A stretch of DNA of 64,000 nt from Antarctobacter heliothermus (GTDB taxonomy: Bacteria; Pseudomonadota; Alphaproteobacteria; Rhodobacterales; Rhodobacteraceae): positions 308,264 through 372,263 of the forward strand of contig NZ_CP022541.1 in assembly GCF_002237555.1 (NCBI RefSeq), in the 5' to 3' direction. The notes under the pieces were generated by a model. It worked only from the letters and a program-made list of their open reading frames with translations, had not been told where the DNA came from and ran no database searches. The position numbers were made by a program, and so were the translations under genes. Shown here in pieces: positions 34,565 to 43,189 of this stretch (position 1 is the first letter of the stretch; each line of letters opens with the position of its first letter).

Positions 34565-35740
34565 TCACGGAGTCAGCCGTGCGACTTCGACGAGAACACC
34601 GTCCGTAACCTGAGTGACGATAATCGGCAGTCGCATCTGTTGATTGCGACCGTAAAGCTCTTCACCGTAGAAGCCGACCTCCTGGCCGTAGAAGCTCTGG
34701 AAGGTCACCTCCGGCAGCACCTCGGCCACAGCTTTCGGATCCACGCTTCCGGCCATTTCCATTGCGGCCTTCAGGGCGTAGAGGGAATCGTAGAAGCCGA
34801 TCTGCACGGCGTTGAGCGATTCCCCGATCTCTGCCTTGGCCCGATCATTGATCGCCTTTTGATGGTCGGTCACATTGTCGCCGTCGAAGGTGACACCGGC
34901 CCCCATATAGACGCCTTCTGCGGCACCCCCGCCGGTCGCCTTCAACCCGTCAGCCCCGGTGCCTACTTCGACCACCTTGACGCCACTCCAGCCGATAACG
35001 TCGAGTTCCTTGAAGATCGCACCGGCATCGGCGGGCGGTGTCGCGCCCAGATCGATGATCGCCGGATTCAGCGATGCGAGGCGCGCGGCAATGGGCTGGA
35101 ATTCGGTGGTCCCGCGCTCGTAGAAATCGCTGCTGGCAACCTTGACACCGTTCTCTTGCCAGACTTTGCCCCCGAGTGCTTCGGTTTCCTGTCCGGTCGC
35201 GTCGTTGGGATTCAGCATCGCAACGGATTTGGCCTCCGGATATTTATCCGCGATATAGCCGATTAGCAGCGGTAGGATCTCGCCCGGCGTGTTCATCTGG
35301 GTGAAGGTCATTGGGTGGTCCATACCCTTGAGACTGGCTCCCCATGCGACTGTAAAGACCAGCACGCCCTGGCGCTCAGCCAGCGATTGCAGCGCTTGTA
35401 CCGGCGCGGTGCCGAGACTACCGCCGATGAACTTGACGCCCTCGCGGTTCAGCAGGGCTTGCGCGACCTTGGTGCCCTCGGCGGCGTTGTACTTGTTGTC
35501 ATAGGGCAGACATTCGAAATTGTATGTCTCGCCATCGACCGAAACGCCGCCGCTTTCACGGATCTCCTCCGCAGCGGTTTCACACAGGAACTCGGCGCCC
35601 TTGCCCCAGACCGCTGCCGCACCGGACAGTGGCACCGAAAGGCCTAACTTGATAATTTCCTCGGCCTGGGCTGCAGTGGCCAGAATTCCTGTGAGCGCGA
35701 CAATCGCTGTTCCCGTCTTTAGTCTTGTCTTAATCATCAT
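34565..35740 (-). CDS. Liv-type ABC transporter substrate-binding protein
   Basis: 391 residues with a signal peptide (MMIKTRLKTG, hydrophobic core, cleavage after ATAAQA at about 26). The mature start EEIIKLGLSVPLSGAAAVWG and PYDNKYNAAEGTKVAQALL are typical of the periplasmic-binding-protein 6 family. Such proteins bind branched amino acids, aromatic acids or amides. The CoA ligase in the same operon points to a carboxylic acid. It lies 49 bases downstream of the CaiB gene that heads the operon. Confidence 0.88.
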   Translation of the reverse strand: MMIKTRLKTGTAIVALTGILATAAQAEEIIKLGLSVPLSGAAAVWGKGAEFLCETAAEEIRESGGVSVDGETYNFECLPYDNKYNAAEGTKVAQALLNREGVKFIGGSLGTAPVQALQSLAERQGVLVFTVAWGASLKGMDHPMTFTQMNTPGEILPLLIGYIADKYPEAKSVAMLNPNDATGQETEALGGKVWQENGVKVASSDFYERGTTEFQPIAARLASLNPAIIDLGATPPADAGAIFKELDVIGWSGVKVVEVGTGADGLKATGGGAAEGVYMGAGVTFDGDNVTDHQKAINDRAKAEIGESLNAVQIGFYDSLYALKAAMEMAGSVDPKAVAEVLPEVTFQSFYGQEVGFYGEELYGRNQQMRLPIIVTQVTDGVLVEVARLTP

Positions 35741-35789
35741 TCTTATCCTCCATTTGATGATATTGGTTCTTGATCTGAAGGCCGGACCC

Positions 35790-36944
35790 TCAGGTCGGCA
35801 GCTCTCCCAACTCCCGCATGATCTCGTCGTTATGTTCGCCCAATTGTGGGGCAGGGCGGGGGCCCGTCGTCCCGGCGAGCTGCGCCAACGGAGCGACGAC
35901 CGGAACGTCGCGCGCCGCGGGGTAAGAGAAGTAGCCTCCGTTCTGCAGCTCCGCCGATTGCAATGCCTCCGCCGCGCTGAGAATCGGCACGCAGGGAATG
36001 CGCATTTCCGTCAGGCTCGCCAGAATTTCGGCGGAGCTTCGTATGCGGCACCATTCCGCGACAATCTCACTGAGTGCGGCACCGTTCTCGCCGCGCGCGA
36101 TGTCGCTGGCGTATTCGGGCCGACCGACGAGGTCGGGGCGTCCAATCCGTTCGGCAAACCGGGCAAACATCATGTCGCCGATGACCTGGATCATGACCCA
36201 TCCGTCCGCTGAACGGAACGCGTCGGAAGGCCCGGATATCGGGGAACGGTTGCCAGTGGCCGCGCGTTCGCGCGTTCCTGTGGCAGCCTCGATTAGGATG
36301 GGGTTCATGATCGCAAGCGCATTCTGCAGTAGCGAGGTTTCGACCTGCTGTCCCTTGCCTGTCCGCATGTGACGAATGATTGCGGCAAGCGTCGCATATG
36401 CTGCGGCAATGCCAGTGCTGTAGTCGACATAGGAAACTGCTGCACGAGTGGGCATGGCACCGTCGCCGGTGATATGCATCGCTCCGCTCAATGCCTGTCC
36501 CGTTCCGTCAAAGCCGGTCAGGTTGCGGCTCGCTCCGATCGTCGAATAAGCCGAAATGGTGGTGAGGATAATGTCTGGCTTGAGGGCCCGCAGCTCGTCA
36601 TAGCTCAGGCCGGCCTTGGTCAGTTGGGCGGGCGGCATGTTAACGATCACAACATCCGAAACCATGACCAGGGCTCGCAGCACTGATGACTCGTTTGGAT
36701 CGCGAAAGTCGATCGCGAGAGATCGTTTTCCGCGGTTCATCTGAGCATAGAGCGCCCCATCGCGGTCGGGGCCAAGCGGCATGACATCGCGATCGGAAGC
36801 CCCGGAGACCGGTTCCACCCGAATCACATCGGCACCGAGATCGGCCAAGAGCGCCGCGCAGAGTGGTGCGGCGATGTAGCGGCCGAAATCGAGCACTCGC
36901 AAACCTGCAAGAATCGGCTCCGCCGGGTCGATTGAACGTTCCAA
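35790..36944 (-). CDS. family III CoA-transferase (CaiB/BaiF)
   Basis: 384 residues. The start LAGLRVLDFGRYIAAPLCAALLADLGADVIRVEP is the standard CaiB N-terminus (CoA binding), and the catalytic Asp lies in TGFDGTGQALSG at about residue 160. It moves CoA between carboxylates. It is the first gene of the minus-strand operon, facing the split MaoC operon across a 174-base region. Together with the CoA ligase, it gives the pathway two activation routes or one activation plus one CoA exchange step. Confidence 0.87.
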   Translation of the reverse strand: MERSIDPAEPILAGLRVLDFGRYIAAPLCAALLADLGADVIRVEPVSGASDRDVMPLGPDRDGALYAQMNRGKRSLAIDFRDPNESSVLRALVMVSDVVIVNMPPAQLTKAGLSYDELRALKPDIILTTISAYSTIGASRNLTGFDGTGQALSGAMHITGDGAMPTRAAVSYVDYSTGIAAAYATLAAIIRHMRTGKGQQVETSLLQNALAIMNPILIEAATGTRERAATGNRSPISGPSDAFRSADGWVMIQVIGDMMFARFAERIGRPDLVGRPEYASDIARGENGAALSEIVAEWCRIRSSAEILASLTEMRIPCVPILSAAEALQSAELQNGGYFSYPAARDVPVVAPLAQLAGTTGPRPAPQLGEHNDEIMRELGELPT

Positions 36945-37041
36945 TATATCGCTCCTCCTTGGCCGCGCTTTGTTCCGCCGCGTCTTTTTTGGCTTTCAAA
37001 TCCCCACGGCGCATGTTAGCCGTTCCCTATGATGAATAGCA

Positions 37042-37057
37042 TTCACATATTGCGATG
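37042..37057. promoter_or_regulatory. possible IclR-type operator in the divergent promoter region
   Basis: TTCACATATTGCGATG resembles the imperfect palindrome TTCGCATATTGCGAA used by IclR-family regulators of aromatic-acid operons. It lies between the two divergent operons, and the IclR gene at 40133 is the obvious candidate to bind it. A single site with mismatches, so only suggestive. Confidence 0.35.
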
Positions 37058-37118
37058 CACGTTACAAGCCGAAAAATCCACACCTTCATTATCGGCGACT
37101 TTTGAAAAGGAGAAATCC

Positions 37119-37529
37119 ATGGGACTTCAGTCCGACGTTCCGGACATCTGGAATTATTCCGCATTCGTCGAAGGCCAACTGCTTGGTTCGACTGAGTTTC
37201 GCATTGACGAGAACCGGCTTCGCCTTTGGTCAGGCATTTTTGATTGGCCCGCGATGTCTGAGCGTTTGTCCGTCAGTCTGCTCGTGAGCGCGATGATGGA
37301 GGCGTATCTCCACGTCGCGCAGCCGCGGCCACCTGGCAACATTCACGCCGGACAAAAGCTCTGGCTCCATGGGCGGGCGCCGCATCTGGGGGAGGCTCTC
37401 ACCGTCACCACCCGTGTCGCAGGCAAGGAAGAGCGCAAAGGCCGCAAGTGGCTAGCCTTCGAGAGCAACATTACATCCGGTGGCGACTGGCTACTTAAGG
37501 GCGAAATCCTCACCATTTGGGCGGAGTGA
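37119..37529 (+). CDS. small MaoC/FAS1-like hot-dog protein, non-catalytic half of a split hydratase
   Basis: 136 residues from the ATG at 37119, preceded by AAAAGGAGA. It resembles the N-terminal hot-dog half of double MaoC dehydratases (VEGQLLGSTEFRIDENRLRLW, then HAGQKLWLHGRAPHLGEALTVTTRV), and has no hydratase-2 Asp/His motif. The next gene, 4 bases on, encodes the half with that motif. The pair looks like ChsH1/ChsH2-type heteromeric hydratases, in which two half-size hot-dogs form one active site. Assignment is by pattern and context. Confidence 0.72.
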   Translation: MGLQSDVPDIWNYSAFVEGQLLGSTEFRIDENRLRLWSGIFDWPAMSERLSVSLLVSAMMEAYLHVAQPRPPGNIHAGQKLWLHGRAPHLGEALTVTTRVAGKEERKGRKWLAFESNITSGGDWLLKGEILTIWAE

Positions 37530-37533
37530 CGCT

Positions 37534-37953
37534 ATGACATCGAACCTCGCGCTCCCGCCTCACCTCACACAGGCGCGCATCGAAACGAATGCGACGAAGA
37601 CGGCCCGCTACGCGGCTTTGACCGCCGATTTTAATCCCATTCACGTCGATCCAGACTTTGCGCAACGCACGCCCTTTGGGGCGCCGATCAATCACGGCAC
37701 CCTCGGGCTGTCTCTCTTGGCGCAGGCCATCGAAACGACACTCGGTCCCGTGCCGCATCAGGTGAACGTCCGCTTTTCAAGGCCCGCGCCGGTTGGCGTT
37801 TCGCTGATCGCCGCTGGCGACTTGCTGGAAACTGGCGACGGGTACCATGTCCATGTGACAACCGATGACGGCGTGCGGGTCATCGAAGGCACGCTACACC
37901 TCCTCGAACCTACCAAGATTGAACAGAAAGAAAGCTCTGATGACCGAAATTGA
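37534..37953 (+). CDS. MaoC-like hydratase, catalytic half
   Basis: 139 residues from the ATG at 37534. The hydratase-2 motif is complete: DFNPIHVDPDFAQRTPFGAPINHGTLG at about 31-57, with catalytic Asp and His. A short overhang motif before it (NATKTARYAALT) is typical of ChsH2-like proteins. The stop overlaps the acyl-CoA dehydrogenase start by 14 bases, so all are translated together. It should hydrate the enoyl-CoA made by that dehydrogenase. Confidence 0.85.
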   Translation: MTSNLALPPHLTQARIETNATKTARYAALTADFNPIHVDPDFAQRTPFGAPINHGTLGLSLLAQAIETTLGPVPHQVNVRFSRPAPVGVSLIAAGDLLETGDGYHVHVTTDDGVRVIEGTLHLLEPTKIEQKESSDDRN

Positions 37954-39094
37954 TGATGAAACCTTCAACCAGCTCCAGGATGCCATCGATCGTTTCGTGA
38001 CCGAGCGGCTGAAGCCAAACGAGATGCGCGTCGAGGAGTCCGACGAAATTCCCGAAGATCTTGTTGAAGAAATGAAGGAGCTGGGCCTGTTCGGACTCAC
38101 GATTTCGCCCGATTACGGCGGTATCGGCCTGAATTGCCGACAAGAATCCGAGATTGCCATGATCCTCGGCCAGACGGCTCCGGCCTTTCGGTCGCTGTTC
38201 GGAACGAACATCGGCATCGGCGCGCGCGGCCTGATACTTGAAGGTACAGAAGAGCAGAAAGAGGCGTATCTGCCAAAATTGGCGAGCGGTGAGATGATTG
38301 CGTCCTTCGCCCTAACCGAGCCAGATTCGGGGTCTGATCCCGCGAGTCTCAAGACTAAAGCGGTGAGGGACGGCGACGATTATCTGATCTCGGGAACAAA
38401 GCGATATATCACAAACGCCTCGCGAGCCGGGCTATTCACCGTTATGGCGCGGACCGATTTCGAGCAGACCGGCGCGGGCGCGATTTCGGCTTTTCTCGTT
38501 CCTGCGGATGCGCCCGGCATTACGCTTGGTGCGAAGGACAAAAAGATGGGACAGCGCGGGACGACGACCTGCGACGTCATCTTCGAGAACGTTCGCGTTC
38601 CGGCAACTGCCATCATCGGGCAAGAGCCTGGGCAGGGGTTCAGACTGGCTATGCGGGTCTTGGATCGCGGTCGTATCCACATAGGCGCGCTGTCCACCGG
38701 GATGTGCAAACGGCTGATTCAGGAAATGGTCGCTTTCGCGACAGAACGCCGCCAATTTGGGCAGGTGATCTCTGAGTTCCAGCTCATTCAAGCGATGATC
38801 GCGGACAGCTACACCGAATTTTCGGCGGCTCAGTCCTTGGTTCGTGCCACTGCCGCGGAATACGACGCTGCCGGAGCCGCGCGGATCAATGCGTCCGCAC
38901 TGAAATACTTCGCAACAGAGGCCGTGGGGCGGATTGCCGACCGAGCGGTGCAAGTCCATGGCGGGGCCGGTTACATGACCGAATATGCCGTCGAACGGTT
39001 CTACCGCGATGTACGGCTGTTCCGGATCTACGAAGGTACAAGCCAGATCCAGCAGCTGCTGATCGCTCGGCAACTCATCAAGAACGGTTTGTAA
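37940..39094 (+). CDS. acyl-CoA dehydrogenase
   Basis: 384 residues from the ATG at 37940. FAD and substrate blocks are ASFALTEPDSGSDPASLKTKA at about 118-138, GTKRYITNASRAG, and QVHGGAGYMTEYAVER. The catalytic Glu is in RIYEGTSQIQQL near the C-terminus. It should introduce an alpha-beta double bond into the CoA ester, feeding electrons to an electron-transfer flavoprotein such as the EtfBA encoded at 45956-47640. Length and motifs are fully canonical. Confidence 0.9.
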   Translation: MTEIDDETFNQLQDAIDRFVTERLKPNEMRVEESDEIPEDLVEEMKELGLFGLTISPDYGGIGLNCRQESEIAMILGQTAPAFRSLFGTNIGIGARGLILEGTEEQKEAYLPKLASGEMIASFALTEPDSGSDPASLKTKAVRDGDDYLISGTKRYITNASRAGLFTVMARTDFEQTGAGAISAFLVPADAPGITLGAKDKKMGQRGTTTCDVIFENVRVPATAIIGQEPGQGFRLAMRVLDRGRIHIGALSTGMCKRLIQEMVAFATERRQFGQVISEFQLIQAMIADSYTEFSAAQSLVRATAAEYDAAGAARINASALKYFATEAVGRIADRAVQVHGGAGYMTEYAVERFYRDVRLFRIYEGTSQIQQLLIARQLIKNGL

Positions 39095-39111
39095 CCTTGG
39101 AGGGAAACACC

Positions 39112-40032
39112 ATGACCAAGACTTCCATGCTTGAAGGCAAATCCATTGTGGTCACTGGCGCCGGCGGCGGGATAGGCAGGGCGATCGCACTGGCCGCCGC
39201 TGCCGAAGGTGCTTCGGTCGTTGTGAACGATATCGGAGCCGCGCTCGATGGAAGCGGCGAGAATGCCGGGCCGGCCCACCAGGTGGTCGCGGAAATCCTC
39301 GACGCCGGGGGCGAGGCGGTGGCCGACACCTCCAGTGTCAGCGACCCGGCGGGGGCAGAAGCCATGATCGCCATCGCCCTAGACTCCTTCGGTCACATCG
39401 ACGGGGTGGTAAACAATGCCGGAGTTCTGAGGGACGGGTTCTTTCACAAGATGTCCACGGACCAGCTTGATCAGGTCCTCAAGGTGCATCTCTACGGGAG
39501 CTTCAACGTCAGCCGCGCGGCGGCACCGCATTTCAAGGACCAAGGGAGCGGCGCCTTCGTGCACATGACGTCGACTTCCGGACTGATCGGCAATCTCGCT
39601 CAGGCTAATTATTCCGCCGCGAAAATGGGAATTGTCGGTCTGTCGAAATCGATTGCCCTTGACCTTCAAAGGTTCGACGTGCGCTCGAACTGCATCGCGC
39701 CTTTTGCCTGGAGCCGGATGATCAGCTCTATCAAGGCGGACACCGATGACCAAAAGGCACGCGTCGCGAAGCTTCAGCAGATGACGCCCGACAAGGTCGC
39801 GACCATGGTTGCCTATCTCCTGTCGGATGCGGCGCGGGACGTGAACGGCCAGATATTCTGCGTACGCAACAATGAGATTCTCCTGTTCAGCCAGCCGCGA
39901 CCTGTCCGCTCCGTGCACAGGGGCGAGGGCTGGACGGTTGCGAGTATCGCGGAACATGCGATCCCGGCACTAAGATCGGCTTTCTATCCTCTCGATGTAT
40001 CGGCCGAAGTGTTCTCATGGGACCCAGTGTGA
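39112..40032 (+). CDS. SDR-family 3-hydroxyacyl-CoA dehydrogenase, MFE-2-like
   Basis: 306 residues from the ATG at 39112 (RBS GGAGGG). TGAGGGIGRAIAL at about 16-28, VVVNDIGAALDG at about 40, VNNAG, and catalytic YSAAK in AQANYSAAKMGIVG are visible. The C-terminal extension and the NDIG signature make it a paralogue of the SDR at 929-1921. It would oxidise the hydroxyacyl-CoA formed by the split hydratase, unless that product goes straight to the aldolase. Confidence 0.87.
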   Translation: MTKTSMLEGKSIVVTGAGGGIGRAIALAAAAEGASVVVNDIGAALDGSGENAGPAHQVVAEILDAGGEAVADTSSVSDPAGAEAMIAIALDSFGHIDGVVNNAGVLRDGFFHKMSTDQLDQVLKVHLYGSFNVSRAAAPHFKDQGSGAFVHMTSTSGLIGNLAQANYSAAKMGIVGLSKSIALDLQRFDVRSNCIAPFAWSRMISSIKADTDDQKARVAKLQQMTPDKVATMVAYLLSDAARDVNGQIFCVRNNEILLFSQPRPVRSVHRGEGWTVASIAEHAIPALRSAFYPLDVSAEVFSWDPV

Positions 40033-40055
40033 ACCTGACCTACCCGAAATGTCAC

Positions 40056-40086
40056 GTTCCGCGCAAAGCCTCGTCTGGCGCGGAAC
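40056..40086 (+). terminator. stem-loop between SDR and IclR gene
   Basis: A 9-bp GC-rich inverted repeat (GTTCCGCGC / GCGCGGAAC, 13-base loop) lies 24 bases after the SDR stop. There is no T-run, so it is probably a partial terminator that reduces read-through into the regulator gene. Confidence 0.4.
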
Positions 40087-40132
40087 GGCATTAGGCGATA
40101 ATTGTCCGGCGAAAGAAAGATGGTGGATCGGC

Positions 40133-40918
40133 ATGGGAAGAGAAGACTCGATCAAAGGGAAATCCGTCGGGGCGGTTCACAACGGTCTGCGCATCCTCCG
40201 ATACGTTTCGGAACTTGGAACGCCGACTGGCGTGAACCAAATCGCTCGGACGACCGGCGTCAGCGCCAGCAGCAGCTTCAACATCCTCGGCACGCTAGTT
40301 CAGGAAGGTCTGATTAATTTCGACCACGATACCAAAACCTACTCGCCAGGGATCGGGCTGCTCGGCCTCGCGATTCCGCTGCTCCCGACAAATCCGATCG
40401 ACCTTGTCACGCCGGAAATTGAAGAACTGTCGCGCAAGCATAACAGCCTGATCTGCCTATGGAACGTCACGGCTGACGAACGTATCGTCCTGAGCAACCG
40501 CGCCTCATCCTCGACGACGGTGCGGGTCGATATGAACCTGGGCGCGCGTTTGCCCGCCTATGTCGGCGCGGTTGGGCGTTGCTATGCCGCACTTCGAAAT
40601 ACGCCTGAAAAGATCCTGCGCGAGACCTTCGACAAGCTGCATTGGCAGTCGCCTCCGCGTTTCGAGGATTATCTCCTGGACATTGAAACAGCCCGACACT
40701 GCGGGTTTGCCTTCGATTTCGGCAACCTGTTCAACGGTCTCGAAATCACCGCGTCAGTGGTCACGGATGCCATGTCGCGTCCGCGCTACGGGTTGAGCGG
40801 CATATCAATCGCAGGACAGCAGTCGCGGGCGCAGATCGAAAGCCTCGCCAAGGACATCAAGCGGTCCGCCGATTGGATCGGCACCAATCTGTTCGGGGCG
40901 CCACAGGTCAGTCGTTGA
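40133..40918 (+). CDS. IclR-family transcriptional regulator
   Basis: 261 residues from the ATG at 40133. The winged HTH is at about 15-70 (NGLRILRYVSELGTPTGVNQIARTTGVSASSSFNILGTLVQEGL). The C-terminal ligand domain has LGARLPAYVGAVGRCYAA and GLEITASVVTD. IclR proteins sense pathway acids and control neighbouring aromatic or fatty-acid operons. It is last in the split-MaoC operon and is the natural candidate to act at the divergent region 36945-37118. Its 3' end overlaps the converging LysR gene by 11 bases. Confidence 0.88.
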   Translation: MGREDSIKGKSVGAVHNGLRILRYVSELGTPTGVNQIARTTGVSASSSFNILGTLVQEGLINFDHDTKTYSPGIGLLGLAIPLLPTNPIDLVTPEIEELSRKHNSLICLWNVTADERIVLSNRASSSTTVRVDMNLGARLPAYVGAVGRCYAALRNTPEKILRETFDKLHWQSPPRFEDYLLDIETARHCGFAFDFGNLFNGLEITASVVTDAMSRPRYGLSGISIAGQQSRAQIESLAKDIKRSADWIGTNLFGAPQVSR

Positions 40919-41894
40919 AAAGATGGGGCGCCCGTGTTTCGTCCGACTGCCATAATAAACCTGCCTCGCCGTATGTGCCGGATATTGCACCGGCCCAGAT
41001 CCCAGAGGTCACGAGATCGCCCACGATGTGATGGGCAAGCGTAGCGACAGCCTCGCTCGCGTGGCTCGAATGTCCGTTGCGGCGCTGGACCAGATACACG
41101 TTTCGCCGCAAATCTTGTTTCTCGAACCGCGCCAACCGCAACATTCCCTCTCGGGCGCTGCCGTTCACTGCATGGAAGGGAAGGATCGAACACCCCATGC
41201 CGCGCTCGACAAGCGTCTTGGTATTGGAGTACGAATCGATCTCGACCTCTGTGGTTAAAGTGAGATCGTATTGCCGCGCCCATCCGTCCAGAAGCGTGCG
41301 CAGCCCATGGGCCGTACTGGGTAGGATAAGCGGCAGATCCATCAACCGCGCCGGCGCGATACGTGCGGGCACATCCATGTTCTTGGGCGCCAGTAGAACC
41401 AATTCTTCACTCAGGAGCAGTTCGGATTCGAACGTCTTATCTTCGACGCGCATGTAGAGTACGGCGAGGTCGATGAGACCTTCTCGCAACCAGTTCAAAA
41501 CAAATCCGCTCATTGCATCGCTGATGGTCAGCCGGACATCCGAAAACCGGTCTTTTACGGCAAGCACTAAGGGCACCGACAGGATGTCTCCGATCGTTCC
41601 CGGCAGCCCGAGACGAACGTCGCCCTTGGGCGAAGCGCCAAGATTTCGGACATCATCCTCTATCCGCGCAATCTCGTCCAAGACGATCTTCGCGCGATGC
41701 AGAAGGAGGGACCCTGCCTCTGTCAACGCGACGCCGCGGGCCTGCCGGATCAACAGTTTTGTGCCCAGATGCTCTTCCATATTCCGCACATGGAGCGACA
41801 GAGCCGGTTGCGCCACACCCAGGACCTGAGACGCTGCGGAGATGGACCCCGACTCAGCAATCTGCCGAAAATACTTCAATTGCTTCAGGTCCAT
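40908..41894 (-). CDS. LysR-family transcriptional regulator
   Basis: 328 residues. The N-terminal HTH is MDLKQLKYFRQIAESGS then AASQVLGVAQPALSLHVRNMEEHLG, followed by a periplasmic-binding-like effector domain (DVRLGLPGTIGDILSVPL). It is transcribed away from the acyl-CoA dehydrogenase operon, with 131 bases between the two starts, the classic arrangement for a LysR activator. An itaconate-related effector is plausible from the neighbours. Confidence 0.9.
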   Translation of the reverse strand: MDLKQLKYFRQIAESGSISAASQVLGVAQPALSLHVRNMEEHLGTKLLIRQARGVALTEAGSLLLHRAKIVLDEIARIEDDVRNLGASPKGDVRLGLPGTIGDILSVPLVLAVKDRFSDVRLTISDAMSGFVLNWLREGLIDLAVLYMRVEDKTFESELLLSEELVLLAPKNMDVPARIAPARLMDLPLILPSTAHGLRTLLDGWARQYDLTLTTEVEIDSYSNTKTLVERGMGCSILPFHAVNGSAREGMLRLARFEKQDLRRNVYLVQRRNGHSSHASEAVATLAHHIVGDLVTSGIWAGAISGTYGEAGLLWQSDETRAPHLFND

Positions 41895-42025
41895 GGACGC
41901 CTCCGGGCGTTAGCGACGAGTCGCAGTCATATATAAAGTTGGTATGGCTCGCCTCGCAAACCAATATTTGTGAGATGGCTGGGTCCACGGATATGGTCAG
42001 CGGACACAGAAGCGGAGCTAGTACG

Positions 42026-43189
42026 ATGGCCGTTACCATAAACGAAGACTATCAGGATATACGCGAAGGCGTGCGCGCCCTCTGTGCCCAGTTTCCCGAT
42101 GAGTATCATCGAAACGTCGACGAAGTCCGCGCCTATCCCGAGGAGTTCGTGGAGGCGCTGACGCGCGAGGGCTGGATGGCGGCCCTTATTCCCGAAGAAT
42201 ACGGCGGATCGGGTCTCGGCCTGACCGAAGCTTCTGTAATCATGGAAGAGATCAACCGATCCGGCGGCAACTCCGGCGCCTGCCACGGCCAGATGTACAA
42301 CATGAATACGCTGATCAGGCACGGATCGGAAGCGCAACGTCAGGCCTATCTTCCGAAGATCGCCACGGGCGAATTGCGCCTGCAATCCATGGGCGTGACC
42401 GAGCCGACGACGGGCACTGACACGACCAAGATCAAGACCACCGCCGTCAAGAAGGGCGACCGCTATGTGGTCAACGGTCAGAAGGTTTGGATCAGCCGGG
42501 TGCAGCACTCCGATCTGATGATCCTCCTCGCGCGCACCACACCTCTTACCGAGGTGAAGAAGAAATCCGAGGGCCTCTCAATCTTCCTCGTCGATATCAA
42601 AGAGGCGATGAAGGACGGCATGACGGTCAAGCCGATCCCCAACATGGTGAACCACGAAACCAACGAATTGTTCTTCGACCATCTCGAAATCCCGGAAGAA
42701 AACCTGATCGGGGAGGAGGGCAAAGGGTTCAAATACATCTTGACCGGGCTCAACGCAGAGCGGGTGTTGATTGCGGCGGAATGCATTGGCGATGGCTACT
42801 GGTTCACCGAACGTGTCAGCAAATACGTCTCAGAACGCGAAGTGTTTGGCCGTCCTATCGGACAGAATCAGGGGGTGCAATTCCCCATCGCTGAAGCTTT
42901 CATCGAAGTCGAGGCCGCGAATCTCATGCGCTTCGATGCCTGCCGGCGCTTCGACAGCGGACTGGATTGCGGCGCTCAGGCCAATATGGCGAAATACCTC
43001 GCCGCCAAAGCCTCATGGGAAGCGGCGAATGCTTGCATCCAGTTCCATGGCGGGTTCGGCTTCGCCAATGAGTACGATGTCGAGCGCAAATTCCGCGAGA
43101 CGCGGCTCTATCAGGTGGCACCGATCTCGACGAACTTGATCCTCTCCTACGTCGCCGAACACGTTCTGAAATTGCCGAGGTCTTTCTGA
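42026..43189 (+). CDS. acyl-CoA dehydrogenase family protein of itaconate-type locus
   Basis: 387 residues from the ATG at 42026 (GGAG upstream). FAD/substrate blocks SMGVTEPTTGTDTTKIKTTA and QFHGGFGFANEYDVERKF are present. At the place of the common catalytic Glu (YEGT) the sequence reads RLYQVAPISTNLIL, so Gln occupies that position. The base may come from elsewhere, as in some other subfamilies, or the protein may do different chemistry. An acyl-CoA dehydrogenase gene also accompanies ict-ich-ccl in Pseudomonas aeruginosa. The stop overlaps the next gene by one base. Confidence 0.85.
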   Translation: MAVTINEDYQDIREGVRALCAQFPDEYHRNVDEVRAYPEEFVEALTREGWMAALIPEEYGGSGLGLTEASVIMEEINRSGGNSGACHGQMYNMNTLIRHGSEAQRQAYLPKIATGELRLQSMGVTEPTTGTDTTKIKTTAVKKGDRYVVNGQKVWISRVQHSDLMILLARTTPLTEVKKKSEGLSIFLVDIKEAMKDGMTVKPIPNMVNHETNELFFDHLEIPEENLIGEEGKGFKYILTGLNAERVLIAAECIGDGYWFTERVSKYVSEREVFGRPIGQNQGVQFPIAEAFIEVEAANLMRFDACRRFDSGLDCGAQANMAKYLAAKASWEAANACIQFHGGFGFANEYDVERKFRETRLYQVAPISTNLILSYVAEHVLKLPRSF

